Assembly (NCBI GenBank): GCA_028285645.1
Contig: JANQOV010000039.1
Span: 1-43,157, forward strand
Source of the DNA: Hyphococcus sp.
Lineage (GTDB): Bacteria; Pseudomonadota; Alphaproteobacteria; Caulobacterales; Parvularculaceae
Length of the DNA stretch: 43,157 bases
Direction: 5' to 3'
Every line of letters starts with the position of its first letter. The first letter of the stretch is position 1. The position numbers and the translations under genes were made by a program. Positions 24,570 through 34,025 of the stretch are shown one piece after another. The notes under the pieces are model-generated. The model did not search any database, was not told the DNA's origin, and saw only the letters and a list, made by a program, of their open reading frames with translations.

Positions 24570-26831
24570 ATGCACAAACATTTACCACGCGATATTGTGC
24601 TTTTCTCTATCTGTGCAATGACGTTGGCCGTTTTTCCCCTTGACGCGGGACATGCATCCGACGGCGCACAAGCATTGGATGTTGTTGTCGTAACCGCACA
24701 GCGCCGTGCGGAAGACCAGCAGGATGTGCCGATTTCCGTTTCATCGATCTCCGGTGATGAACTTGCCAGCCTCCGCATAAGGACGCTTGAAGGGCTCAGC
24801 GCATTTGCGCCGGGCGTAACGACAACCAACACGGTCTCCTATGGCGCGGCGCCGCTTAGCATAAGAGGAATTGGCGGCGCCAATGGCGGCGGCAATTTCT
24901 TTAATGACGAACCCGTTGCGGTATATGTGGACGGGGTCTATGTCGCGCGCCTAAACACCTCGACCGTCGATCTCATCGATATTGAGAGCATTCAGGTGTT
25001 GCGCGGTCCGCAGGGAACCCTTTATGGGCGAAACTCAACAGCCGGCGCAGTTCTGATCACGAGCAATGCGCCAACGTTCGAAATGAATGGTTCCTTGCGG
25101 GCCAGCATCGCGCGTTTCGGAGAATACCAAGCGCAAGGATCTTTAAGCGGCGCGCTCAGTGAAACGTTAGGCGGTCGCGTAGCTGTTGGTTATTCAAAGC
25201 GCGACGGATATGGCGTTAATCGCTTCAATGGCGAAGATGTTGGCGGCGGAGAAGACTTTTCAGCTAGGCTTTCTCTACGGTTCAAGCCGGACGAAACACT
25301 AACATTCGGGTTGATCGGCGAATACCAGGATCGGTCGGCGACGCCTGCGTTGATCGCAATGACAGATGTTGGGAACACCGGGGTTGCATCACCTTTCAAT
25401 CGGCGCGCCGATTTGCAAGCCATTCTTGATAATCGCGAGTTCGCGCTCAACGATGTCAACAAGACGGATTCAGAGAACTGGTCGCTCACAGCGACAACAG
25501 AATGGGAGATTGGCGAGATATCTATCAACATGGTGACCGGGTATCGTGACTGGTCGCTACTCGGCAAACAGGACTCTGACAGCACCGCGCTTCAGCTTTT
25601 TACAAATAGCGGTGCCATTGACGCACAACAGTTTTCCCATGAAATGCGCGTGTTCTCGAACAGCACAGGTCCATTTTCCTGGATCCTCGGGGGAATTTAT
25701 TTCCACGACCATACCGATGTCACTTTTTCTATCCAGAATTTTCAGGGTCTGTTCGGGCTCGGCACAGACGCGGTTTTCAACGCAAGTCAAGACACCGACG
25801 CGTATGCGGTTTTCGCCGACGCAACTTATGAGATTTCGAACAAACTTTCGCTCACTGCGGGCGGGCGCTACAGTTATGAACGAAAATCATTCGAAAATAA
25901 CCTTGTCGTTGCAATCTTGAACGGCGGCACGGCGCCGCCAACTTTTCTTGGCGGTGCGACGCTTGCTCCTGGAACCGTTTTTTCTGCGCCGCCGACCTTC
26001 ATTGATGAAGCAAGCTTTGATGACTTCTCACCACGAGCGGTCATTGACTACAAGGCGAATGAAGAGCTGTTGTTATTTGCAAGCTATAGTCAGAGCTTCA
26101 AGAGCGGGGGCTTCAATTCTTTCGGGTTAAGTCAGGCTTTCAACGCTGAGGGCGTGCATGCTTACGAAATTGGAGCGAAGGCGGAATTTGCCGACAGGCG
26201 TTTTCGGCTGAATGCATCGGCGTTCATTTACGATTATTCGGATTTGCAAATAAGGTTGCCGGTGCCGACCGGTGGCGTGGATATTCAAAACGTCGCAGAA
26301 GCAACCATAAAAGGCGTCGAACTTGAAGGATCGGCATTACTAACAGACGGACTAACCCTTTCCGCTAATTTCAGTTTTCTTGATACAGAGATAATAGAAG
26401 GAATCATCCCAGCAATCGCGTCCTCATCACCGCCAATCCCGATTGGCGCGCCGTTGCCGTTGACTGTAGAAGATGTCAGCGGCAACAGGCTGACGCGGGC
26501 CCCGTCATATCAGGGCGCAATATTCGCGACATATGAAAGGCCCTTGGGCTCTTTTTCAACTGTACTGTCAATCGATTATCGATTTCAGGATGACGTTTTT
26601 TTTCTCGAAACCAATCAGGACACGGATACATTCCGAAACGAGGCATGGGGCGAACTCGGGTTACGGGCGTCTTTAACCGGCCCCAAGAAACGATGGGAGC
26701 TCGCCTTCTTCGCCCGCAACGTTACGAACGATCGCCATATTACTGCAGTGACTGCGCTGGGAGGATTTCCCAACGCAGCGTTGAATGAACCCCGGCGGTG
26801 GGGCTTGGAGATCATTTTTCACAACCATTGA
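24570..26831 (+). CDS. TonB-dependent outer-membrane receptor
   Basis: A 753-residue receptor with a signal peptide (VLFSICAMTLAVFPLDAGHA), TonB-box-like LDVVVVTAQRR, plug signatures (DVPISVSSISGDEL, LSIRGIGGAN, VYVDGVYVARL, IESIQVLRGPQGTLYGRNSTAGAV split over two strands) and barrel signatures (LFASYSQSFKSGGFNSF, LTRAPSYQGAIFA, LAFFARNVTNDRH). It belongs to the broad sphingomonad/caulobacter receptor group whose ligands range from siderophores to plant polyphenols; no substrate can be assigned. TTG 24564 has better spacing to a GGGGG element and is an alternative start. Confidence 0.92.
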   Translation: MHKHLPRDIVLFSICAMTLAVFPLDAGHASDGAQALDVVVVTAQRRAEDQQDVPISVSSISGDELASLRIRTLEGLSAFAPGVTTTNTVSYGAAPLSIRGIGGANGGGNFFNDEPVAVYVDGVYVARLNTSTVDLIDIESIQVLRGPQGTLYGRNSTAGAVLITSNAPTFEMNGSLRASIARFGEYQAQGSLSGALSETLGGRVAVGYSKRDGYGVNRFNGEDVGGGEDFSARLSLRFKPDETLTFGLIGEYQDRSATPALIAMTDVGNTGVASPFNRRADLQAILDNREFALNDVNKTDSENWSLTATTEWEIGEISINMVTGYRDWSLLGKQDSDSTALQLFTNSGAIDAQQFSHEMRVFSNSTGPFSWILGGIYFHDHTDVTFSIQNFQGLFGLGTDAVFNASQDTDAYAVFADATYEISNKLSLTAGGRYSYERKSFENNLVVAILNGGTAPPTFLGGATLAPGTVFSAPPTFIDEASFDDFSPRAVIDYKANEELLLFASYSQSFKSGGFNSFGLSQAFNAEGVHAYEIGAKAEFADRRFRLNASAFIYDYSDLQIRLPVPTGGVDIQNVAEATIKGVELEGSALLTDGLTLSANFSFLDTEIIEGIIPAIASSSPPIPIGAPLPLTVEDVSGNRLTRAPSYQGAIFATYERPLGSFSTVLSIDYRFQDDVFFLETNQDTDTFRNEAWGELGLRASLTGPKKRWELAFFARNVTNDRHITAVTALGGFPNAALNEPRRWGLEIIFHNH

Positions 26832-27007
26832 CACAGCTCAATTACGGCACATATCCCGCAACAACCGCTGCTGTCAGAGGAGAGTTAGATATCCCGGTCA
26901 TTGGCGCTAAGCAGCTTTGCGTGTAGTTTAGACAACAAAAATGTACGCGAATCAGACGCTACCTGAAAGATTTTTAGTAAAGTCGGGGACCCACGGCGAC
27001 CTACTTC

Positions 27008-29218
27008 TCAATCCTTTTCTTCTCTTGCGCATTCCACATCAATCATCGCGGTAAGATCGTTCTCGCGATGGAGGCGGATTTTTACCGCATGGCGGGCCGC
27101 GGGATCGCGGCCGGTTCTTTCAAGCATGTTTAAATCTATGCCTTCGCGAAGGAGATCATCAATAAGATCGTCAAACACGGGCTTGATCGTCTGCGCATCG
27201 GCGCTTCGTTCCACATGTCCTGAATGAAGGTTTACGCAGTCGCCCGGGCCGTACATGTTCAGTTTGACGTTGCGCGCCATGAACCGGCTGTTCGCGGTTT
27301 CTCTCTGGCTCGGGTCGGTTTCGATCGTGACAAAGCCATATCGTCCAACGGCCGTCAGTTCCTGCCCAGACTTGGTCGCGATCACTGCGCTTTCTTCGCA
27401 AACGCCTATGCCGAAGCGTTCATTTTCCTCCGTGCACGCAACCAATAACCGGCCAAGACGCCTGGCTGTCATGATATTCTGGTCGGCGATCCCGGAGGCG
27501 AGCAGCCCGACGCCTTCTTGTATAACGAGCCCCTGATGCCCGAGGTCCGAAGCAACGCCAAACCGCAGCGCCTCATAGGTTGTCCCGCCAGCGATCATCA
27601 CGCCAGAGACCGCAGAGACGGCGCCGCTCGATGCAATAAGGGTCGCCCCGTGGGCGTAGGCGCTCGCAATCGCGCGTAAGACGGCGCTTTCTTCTCCCCT
27701 GTGCAAAAGCGTTTCTACGAGTCGAATCTGGTTGCCGCCGCACATGAAGATGCTGCGCATCGACGCGATCTTATCTAGAATTTCCGGGTTTCTCTCTGCG
27801 TACTCAACATTATCAATCGTAATGCCGAGATCGATCGCTTCTACGCCGTTTCTTTTAAAAAAATCGACATGTTCTTCAGCCGTCCGGCGCGCCTCCGCCG
27901 AGGCGGCGGCGAACACGCCAACCGGGCCTTCGCCAATGAGCTCAACAATCTCGCGCTGGTCAGCGCTCTCAAAATAAACCGGGGACGAGCCAAGCAGAAT
28001 AAGCCGCGATCGCTCATTCAGGTCCATACCAAAGCTGCGGGCGCTACGCAATTCCCATTTCGATATCGTCGCGGGGTCGAATGTTTGCTTTACGATTGAC
28101 GCGCGCAGGTTAATTGCGGTCATGCGCAGGCCGTCAGCCGGCGTTGCAATGAGGCACCGTGAACTGCGCCGAACGCGCTCGATGTCGACACGCGCGCCAG
28201 CGCCGGATTTCGGGTCTAATGCGTGAAGACTGTCCGACGCGTAGCTTGGTTGCTCGCCGAGGACGAGACGCGCAATCAGATCGTAGATCGCGTAAGCGCC
28301 GAAGGCATTGCGCTGCGATCTTACTGGCGCTCTATATGCGATCTCGCTTTTCCGTACACGGCGTTTGTGTTCCGCGGGCTTCATCGCATAGGATTTGAGG
28401 TCGATGCGGTCTCCATCATCAAGATAGCTGACGCGAACCTGGGCGAACTGCCCGGCTTCATTGTCGATGTCTGCTTGGCGCATATCGACAAAAAAAGCGC
28501 CATACTCCCCGCATATGCGCGCCTCATCGCCGTCAACGAGGAGCGCAGTGTTTTCGTCAATGCCGAAGCCGCGCTTTTGTTTTGCGTGCGCCATCGCAAC
28601 AATCAGCCGGGCGAGGCGCCCGCGTTTTATGAAATGCTGATCGACTAGGCCATGCGGAAAGAAACCAAGGCCGTCGCCGACCAGCAGGCCCGATTGTTCG
28701 GGATCGTCAACAACGCCATGGACAATCGCTTCAAACGAAGTGCCGCCAACAATCATCGCTTTCGACATGATCGCGGCGCCAGCGCTTGACCCGGCGAGAA
28801 GGCCGCCGGCTTTGAAGGACTGCCGGATGGCGCGCAAAAGCGGGGTGTCTTTGCCGTTTTGCCGCAGCGCGTGCAGGATGTTGGATTGATCGCCGCCGGT
28901 GAAGTAGACGCTGCCAATCGAATTCACGCGCTCGAGGATGGTGGGGTCATAGGCGGATTGACTGGCGTTTTCCGCATATACCGGCGCAACCTCGACCGAA
29001 AAGCCGTGGGATTCAAAGGCGGCTTTTGTCTCTTCGCCGACTTCCACCGGCTCCGACGACGCCGTCGGCAGGATCAAGATTTTGCCGCCCGCAAGGCGGC
29101 GCATTTCTCTGTATACTGCGCGGTTATTGTCTTCAAGACGGCCGCCGACAATCGCCATACGGCGAATGCGCTCTGGCCGCGCCGATGACGCGAGCGCTGC
29201 GCTTCTAGTGATCGGCAT
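27008..29218 (-). CDS. cphB: Tandem-duplicated cyanophycinase (peptidase S51), second copy degenerate
   Basis: A 736-residue protein made of two cyanophycinase-like halves; the usual enzyme is about 270 residues. Half 1 has GGDQSN (108-113), the nucleophile motif GSSAGA with Ser145, DQHF with His195 and FGIDENTAL with Glu222, matching the Ser-His-Glu triad of CphB. Half 2 aligns (GGNQIR 494, GGTTYEAL, GIGVCEES) but the nucleophile motif reads ASSGAV and the DQHF site is DQN (579-581), so the His is gone. The expected reaction is cleavage of cyanophycin to beta-Asp-Arg dipeptides. It lies 8 bp after the cyanophycin synthetase gene in the same operon. Confidence 0.88.
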   Translation of the reverse strand: MPITRSAALASSARPERIRRMAIVGGRLEDNNRAVYREMRRLAGGKILILPTASSEPVEVGEETKAAFESHGFSVEVAPVYAENASQSAYDPTILERVNSIGSVYFTGGDQSNILHALRQNGKDTPLLRAIRQSFKAGGLLAGSSAGAAIMSKAMIVGGTSFEAIVHGVVDDPEQSGLLVGDGLGFFPHGLVDQHFIKRGRLARLIVAMAHAKQKRGFGIDENTALLVDGDEARICGEYGAFFVDMRQADIDNEAGQFAQVRVSYLDDGDRIDLKSYAMKPAEHKRRVRKSEIAYRAPVRSQRNAFGAYAIYDLIARLVLGEQPSYASDSLHALDPKSGAGARVDIERVRRSSRCLIATPADGLRMTAINLRASIVKQTFDPATISKWELRSARSFGMDLNERSRLILLGSSPVYFESADQREIVELIGEGPVGVFAAASAEARRTAEEHVDFFKRNGVEAIDLGITIDNVEYAERNPEILDKIASMRSIFMCGGNQIRLVETLLHRGEESAVLRAIASAYAHGATLIASSGAVSAVSGVMIAGGTTYEALRFGVASDLGHQGLVIQEGVGLLASGIADQNIMTARRLGRLLVACTEENERFGIGVCEESAVIATKSGQELTAVGRYGFVTIETDPSQRETANSRFMARNVKLNMYGPGDCVNLHSGHVERSADAQTIKPVFDDLIDDLLREGIDLNMLERTGRDPAARHAVKIRLHRENDLTAMIDVECAREEKD

Positions 29219-29226
29219 TTTTACCC

Positions 29227-31965
29227 CTAGTCTCGAGGCGCCAGTCGGACGCCGCGCTCGTCACTTACAATGCGATAACCGTCAGGCACGTCGATATCAG
29301 TAATCGGCGCAGGCGTATCTTCAACGCGCTCGTCCGGTTTATCAGTCGGGGAAAAATAGATGATTCGTTTCCAGGCGCGCGCAATCCCTGCGCAGAACAA
29401 CAAAATAAGATCATTGCGCCGGGCAAGTTCAAGCGCCCGGTCGACAGCCTCAATTTCGCTTGGAATGACTTCGATAGAAGAGGGATCAACGCCCTCGGCG
29501 ATCAGGGCGTCCCGCATCATTTCCGGGATTTCTCTTGGACCGCGTCCGCGCAAGTCATCATCCGTGTGACAGATATAGATGTCGAATTTGCCAGCAACGG
29601 CGCGGGCGTTGGCTGTTACGTCTTCATCCCGCCGATCGCCGGGGCACGTTACGCCGACAATGCGCTTGCCGCGCGGCTCCAGACGCTCGACAAGATCAGC
29701 CATTGCGGCGATAGCGGCCTCGTTGTGGCCATAGTCGAGGATGACGCGGAAGCCGTGCTCATCGAAAACATTCATCCTGCCCGGCGATTGGTAGAATGAA
29801 CTGTTAAAGGTTCTGAGCCCGGCGCGAATCTGATCAAGCGTCAACCCCAACGAATACGCCATAGCCGCCGCAAACATCGCATTTTCAACATTGTGCGTTG
29901 CCTTGCCTTCAATTGTCGCCGGTATGAGATGCGTCCAAATCAGCGGAATGTGGTTTTCCTTGTCGTAAAACACGATCTGTTCGCCGTTGGCGCCGCGTTC
30001 AAGAACAACAGCGCGATGCCCGCGCTTGAAATGCTCGCGCACGAGCGCATTGTTCGGGTTCCGCGACACGTAACAGATGTGTTTCGCCGGCGTATGCGCC
30101 GCCATTTTTAATGTGTGGATGTTGTCCGCATTAAGAACAGCCGTGTCGCGCGCGACCTCGACGACAAGGCGCTTGACGCGCGCCAGATCATCCAGCGTTT
30201 CAACGCCGCCCATGCCCAAATGATCAGAGCTGACATTGAGGACGGCGCCGACATCGCAATAATGATAGCCGAGCCCAGCGCGGACAATGCCGCCGCGGGC
30301 TGTTTCCATCACCGCGATATCGACGTCCGGGTCGCGGAGCACCATGCCGGCGGCGGTCGGTCCCGTCATGTCGCCTTTGACCGTGACATTACCGTCGATC
30401 GACACCGCGTCGGTGCTGGTCTGGCCGACCACATGGCCGGACATTTTGAGGATATGGCCAAGCATCCGCGACGTTGTCGTCTTGCCATTGGTGCCGGTCA
30501 GTGCGGCAATGGGGATGCGGCTTGGCGCGCCCGGCGGGAAAAGCATATCCATCACGGCGCCGCCGACATCCCGGGAATCGCCTTCGGACGGCGAAATGTG
30601 CATGCGTATGCCGGGCCCCGCATTGATCTCACAAATGGCGCCGCCGGTTTCGCGATAGCTCTGGGTGATGTCCGTCGTCAGAAAATCAACGCCGCCAATA
30701 TCAAGCCCAACAGCCTTGATGGCGCGCTCGGCCATCAGCTTGTTATCGGGATGGATCGTCTCGGTAACGTCAACGGCGGTTCCGCCGGTCGAAAGGTTCG
30801 CCGTACGGCGCAAGAAGGCCTCGCGTCCTTCCTCAAGCACGCTGTCTGATCTCAATCGTTGCGACTCGAGCATCCGACGCGCTTCTTTGTCGAGCTCCAG
30901 CCGGGTCAACATATTTTCGTGACCGACGCCGCGCCGCGGATCTTGATTTTCTTTATCGATCAGCTCTTCTATCGTCGAACGGCCGTCTCCGACCACCCGC
31001 GCGGGCACCCGTTTCGCGGCGGCGACGAGTTTTCCGTCAACCACAAGCAGACGATGATCAGAGCCCGGGATCATTTGCTCGACGATGACGCCTGATCCTT
31101 CGTCAGCGGCTTTGTCAAAAGCGTTCCAGACTTCGTCTTCCGTTTCGAGATTAATGGATACGCCGCGCCCGTGATTGCCGTCGACCGGCTTGACGACGAC
31201 TGGGTACCCAATTCGCTCGGCTGCTGCGATCGCATCTTTATTATCGCGCACATAGCGTTGTTCAGGCGCCGGCAGGCCAAGATCGTATAGGAGTTGCGTG
31301 CAGAACTCCTTGTCCTTTGCAATATCAACGGCGATGCATGGGGTCTGGCTGGTGAGCGCGGCCTCAATGCGCTTTTGATACTTGCCTTGCCCTAATTGGA
31401 TCAGGCTGTCTTCGTTCAACCGTATCCATGGAATGTCTCGCGCCTCTGCAGCTTTAACGAGCGCCATAGCGGACGGACCCAGACTGCGCCGGGAAGCAAA
31501 TTTAAAAAAGTCATCAACTTCTTCGTGAAGGTTGAAGTTTCTGTTTGAGCTGGGATCGACGAGTTCGAGGACGATGAGACGCGCAAGATCGCCGGCTTCA
31601 ATCCCGATGCGCCGCGAGACATAGCCAAATAGGACTTCTAAAACGCCTTCTTCGTCTCTCTCTTGCGAAAGCGCGATTTCGGTCGGCGCCGCCGCGAGTT
31701 TTTGAAGCGTCAATGCGACACGGGCGATCACCTCGCCAAGATCGCAATCGCGGTCGTTCCGCATGCGATCAACGAAAGGCGCGCCGTCATCTGTTTCCTC
31801 CTGAAGAAGCCCTGGCAACGCCTCAACCAGCGGGTTGATGAGCCGGTCTTTGAAATCTGCAGCGCATTTCCCCGCATATTCGCCAAAATCCACGGTGAAG
31901 CGAATGAGCGGCTTTTTTGAAAAAATATTCGGGCCCACATAGACCGAGGTCGACAGTAATTTCAT
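29227..31965 (-). CDS. cphA: Cyanophycin synthetase
   Basis: A 912-residue enzyme that polymerises Asp and Arg into multi-L-arginyl-poly-L-aspartate using ATP. The domain order matches CphA: N-domain (1-160, GPNIFSKKPLIRFTVD), ATP-grasp (about 215-475; VVVKPVDGNHGRGVS, EQMIPGSDHRLLVV, CEINAGPGIRMH), then a Mur-ligase-like domain with the P-loop ALTGTNGKTTTSR at 488-500, METARGGIVRAGLG, SSDHLG, HNVENAMFAAA and the closing DYGHNEAAI. Length is within the family range. AAGGAAGGG precedes the ATG. It is first in the leftward cyanophycin operon and divergent from the aspartoacylase-like gene. Confidence 0.96.
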   Translation of the reverse strand: MKLLSTSVYVGPNIFSKKPLIRFTVDFGEYAGKCAADFKDRLINPLVEALPGLLQEETDDGAPFVDRMRNDRDCDLGEVIARVALTLQKLAAAPTEIALSQERDEEGVLEVLFGYVSRRIGIEAGDLARLIVLELVDPSSNRNFNLHEEVDDFFKFASRRSLGPSAMALVKAAEARDIPWIRLNEDSLIQLGQGKYQKRIEAALTSQTPCIAVDIAKDKEFCTQLLYDLGLPAPEQRYVRDNKDAIAAAERIGYPVVVKPVDGNHGRGVSINLETEDEVWNAFDKAADEGSGVIVEQMIPGSDHRLLVVDGKLVAAAKRVPARVVGDGRSTIEELIDKENQDPRRGVGHENMLTRLELDKEARRMLESQRLRSDSVLEEGREAFLRRTANLSTGGTAVDVTETIHPDNKLMAERAIKAVGLDIGGVDFLTTDITQSYRETGGAICEINAGPGIRMHISPSEGDSRDVGGAVMDMLFPPGAPSRIPIAALTGTNGKTTTSRMLGHILKMSGHVVGQTSTDAVSIDGNVTVKGDMTGPTAAGMVLRDPDVDIAVMETARGGIVRAGLGYHYCDVGAVLNVSSDHLGMGGVETLDDLARVKRLVVEVARDTAVLNADNIHTLKMAAHTPAKHICYVSRNPNNALVREHFKRGHRAVVLERGANGEQIVFYDKENHIPLIWTHLIPATIEGKATHNVENAMFAAAMAYSLGLTLDQIRAGLRTFNSSFYQSPGRMNVFDEHGFRVILDYGHNEAAIAAMADLVERLEPRGKRIVGVTCPGDRRDEDVTANARAVAGKFDIYICHTDDDLRGRGPREIPEMMRDALIAEGVDPSSIEVIPSEIEAVDRALELARRNDLILLFCAGIARAWKRIIYFSPTDKPDERVEDTPAPITDIDVPDGYRIVSDERGVRLAPRD

Positions 31966-32180
31966 CGTGAACCCTTCCTTGCGCGTAAAGGAATTTTCTG
32001 GGCCCAGCAGCGAACGCTATTTTTCGTCATCAAAACCCCAGTCATTGTCATAATGTTTCAATAACTGTGGCCGCCCGTCAATTGTTGCGTTGCAAAATTA
32101 TGGTTAGAACTGACAAAAAACGCCTGAATTGATCTTGCCGGGAAAGGCGAGGCAGACTTACCGGTCGAACGGAAAGAGAT

Positions 32181-33305
32181 ATGGATAAAGCGATTGATAT
32201 GGCGCAGCCGGTTGCCGGGCGCAACGCATTTTACCGCCGCGAAACAGTCCTTCTGGGGGAGGATCGTACCGGTCAAACGCGCGAAATAGAGATATTGTCC
32301 TTTGGAGAGCAAGGCGCTCGTCCGAAGGCCTATCTGCAAACTGCACTGCATGCAGATGAGTTGCCCGGCATGCTGGTGATGCGCCGGCTGATCGAAGAAC
32401 TTACGCGGCGCGCCGAGCGCGGTGAAATTCTCGGCGAAATTGTTATTGTCCCGGTGGCGAATCCGATCGGTCTCGCGCAACGCGAAGGCGACTATATGCA
32501 AGGTCGTGTCGAGCGCGGTACCGACCGAAATTTTAACCGGGGATTTCCCGATCTTGCTGAGCTCATCGCTACAAAAATTGAGAACAAACTCGGCGACGAC
32601 GCGATCGGAAATGTTGCTATCATCAGAAAAGCCATGCGCAAGGCGCTTTCAAAACTAGACCCGGCAGACGCCTTCGAAAAACTGCAGCTTACATTGATCA
32701 AAAACGCATGCGACGCCGATATTGTTCTGGATTTGCATGCGGACAATCATGCGCTTGTACATCTTTATACCGGCAAGGCGCTTTGGCCTGACGCCGCCGA
32801 TCTCGCCGCAGAAATCGATGTGCGCGCGGTGTTGCTATGCGATTATAGCGGCGACGGGCCCTTCGACGAGGCTTGCGGCGGACCGTGGTGGACATTGGCG
32901 AAGCGGCTTCCCGCCCACCCGATTCCGCCTGCATGTTTGTCGGCTACATTGGAATTGCGATCGAACAACGACGTATCAAGCGAGTTCGCCAACAGGGACG
33001 CGCAAGCTGTTTTACGGTTCTTGTCGCGGCGTGGATATCTCAAAGGAAGCACTGGGTCATTGCCCCGCCTTTTGGGGCGCGCCGTTCCTGTCGAAGAGAT
33101 GCACCGCCTAAAATCATCAATCGAGGGCGTCATCGATTACAAACTAAGACTCGGCGATACTGTTAGAAAAGGCGACGTGGTAGCGGAGATTATCCCAGCC
33201 ATCGGCGAGACCGAGACTATTGTTGCGCCGATCGACGGATTGCTCTTTGCCCTCCATGACCAAACCTGGGCCTGGTCGGGAAAGACGATAGGCAAAATCG
33301 CATAA
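32181..33305 (+). CDS. Succinylglutamate desuccinylase/aspartoacylase family zinc hydrolase
   Basis: A 374-residue M14-like zinc amidohydrolase. Zinc ligands are visible as His57 and Glu60 in TALHADELPG and His186 in VLDLHADNH. A substrate-binding RNFNR (116-120) and the likely catalytic Glu258 in SATLELRSNND follow, and the C terminus is a barrel-type domain (LGDTVRKGDVVAEI) common in the AspA/AstE group. It diverges from cphA across 215 bp. Cyanophycinase yields beta-Asp-Arg, and no known beta-aspartyl dipeptidase is visible nearby, so this enzyme could act on that dipeptide or on cyanophycin ends. That is inference from context. Confidence 0.86.
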   Translation: MDKAIDMAQPVAGRNAFYRRETVLLGEDRTGQTREIEILSFGEQGARPKAYLQTALHADELPGMLVMRRLIEELTRRAERGEILGEIVIVPVANPIGLAQREGDYMQGRVERGTDRNFNRGFPDLAELIATKIENKLGDDAIGNVAIIRKAMRKALSKLDPADAFEKLQLTLIKNACDADIVLDLHADNHALVHLYTGKALWPDAADLAAEIDVRAVLLCDYSGDGPFDEACGGPWWTLAKRLPAHPIPPACLSATLELRSNNDVSSEFANRDAQAVLRFLSRRGYLKGSTGSLPRLLGRAVPVEEMHRLKSSIEGVIDYKLRLGDTVRKGDVVAEIIPAIGETETIVAPIDGLLFALHDQTWAWSGKTIGKIA

Positions 33306-33353
33306 CTGTTGCTCACGCTGGAAACCGTTAGAACGCGCCGCAAAATCTAAGCG

Positions 33354-34025
33354 TCAGATTCTTGCAAATGGCTGCACTAACCGCGGCAAGATGTTGGTGA
33401 ACCGCAATGGCGCGTCGGTGACCGCCAGGGTAATGCAAGGACCATCTTCCATAGCGCGGGGCTGATGCGGCTCTGTGCTATCCGTGAATTCAACATCGCC
33501 GCGGGTAAAACTCATATCGCCATCGTAAAAACCGCCAGCCAAGACAACGGTCGCTTCATTGCCGCGATGGCTATGCCAGGGCGTGGCGACGCCTGCTGGA
33601 ATATAGAGTAGCCGAGCGACGCTGGCGTCGCGGGTTTCAATAATTTTTTGTTTGATGCCGCCGCCAATCGAGCGCCATTTAACACCGTCGAGGTCAACGC
33701 CTAAAAACCGGCGCAACGTCTTAGGAAATATTGGATCTTGCTCCCTTTGTTCAGCGGATGCGTCAGCATGCTTCTTTAATGGCGCAATAGTGTTTTCCGC
33801 CGCTGCCGCCGCCAGACATGCAGCCCGAGTTTTATCGTTTGGCGTCTGCGCCCGCGCGCGCGAAAGCATTTCGCCGCCCAGCGCTTCATAAGCAATAATC
33901 ACGCGCTGAGCCTCGGAACTCATCTCCGCATGCGTAGCGATAGCAAGCGCCCAGCTTTCGCCAAGCGATCCGTTAGCGTAGTCCAGCAACAATTCGTCCG
34001 GAAAATGGTGCGTTACTTTAGTCAT
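33354..34025 (-). CDS. ChrR-like cupin anti-sigma factor, zinc Cys pair missing
   Basis: A 223-residue two-domain protein of the ChrR type. The N-terminal anti-sigma part aligns with Rhodobacter ChrR, but the H-x3-C-x2-C zinc motif reads THAEMSSEAQ: His32 is kept while the Cys positions are Ser36 and Ala39. The C-terminal cupin keeps its metal ligands (His151, His153, Glu157, His187 in PWHSHRGNEAT and EPHQPR). In Rhodobacter, ChrR holds RpoE inactive until singlet oxygen or peroxides trigger its breakdown. It overlaps the sigma gene by 4 bp. The missing ligands raise the question of how it folds or binds the sigma factor. Confidence 0.88.
   Translation of the reverse strand: MTKVTHHFPDELLLDYANGSLGESWALAIATHAEMSSEAQRVIIAYEALGGEMLSRARAQTPNDKTRAACLAAAAAENTIAPLKKHADASAEQREQDPIFPKTLRRFLGVDLDGVKWRSIGGGIKQKIIETRDASVARLLYIPAGVATPWHSHRGNEATVVLAGGFYDGDMSFTRGDVEFTDSTEPHQPRAMEDGPCITLAVTDAPLRFTNILPRLVQPFARI

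Noticed and set aside
30115-30849. 244-codon plus-strand frame inside cphA
   Set aside because: Antisense shadow of a confidently identified cyanophycin synthetase; composition is typical of reverse-strand frames in GC-rich genes.
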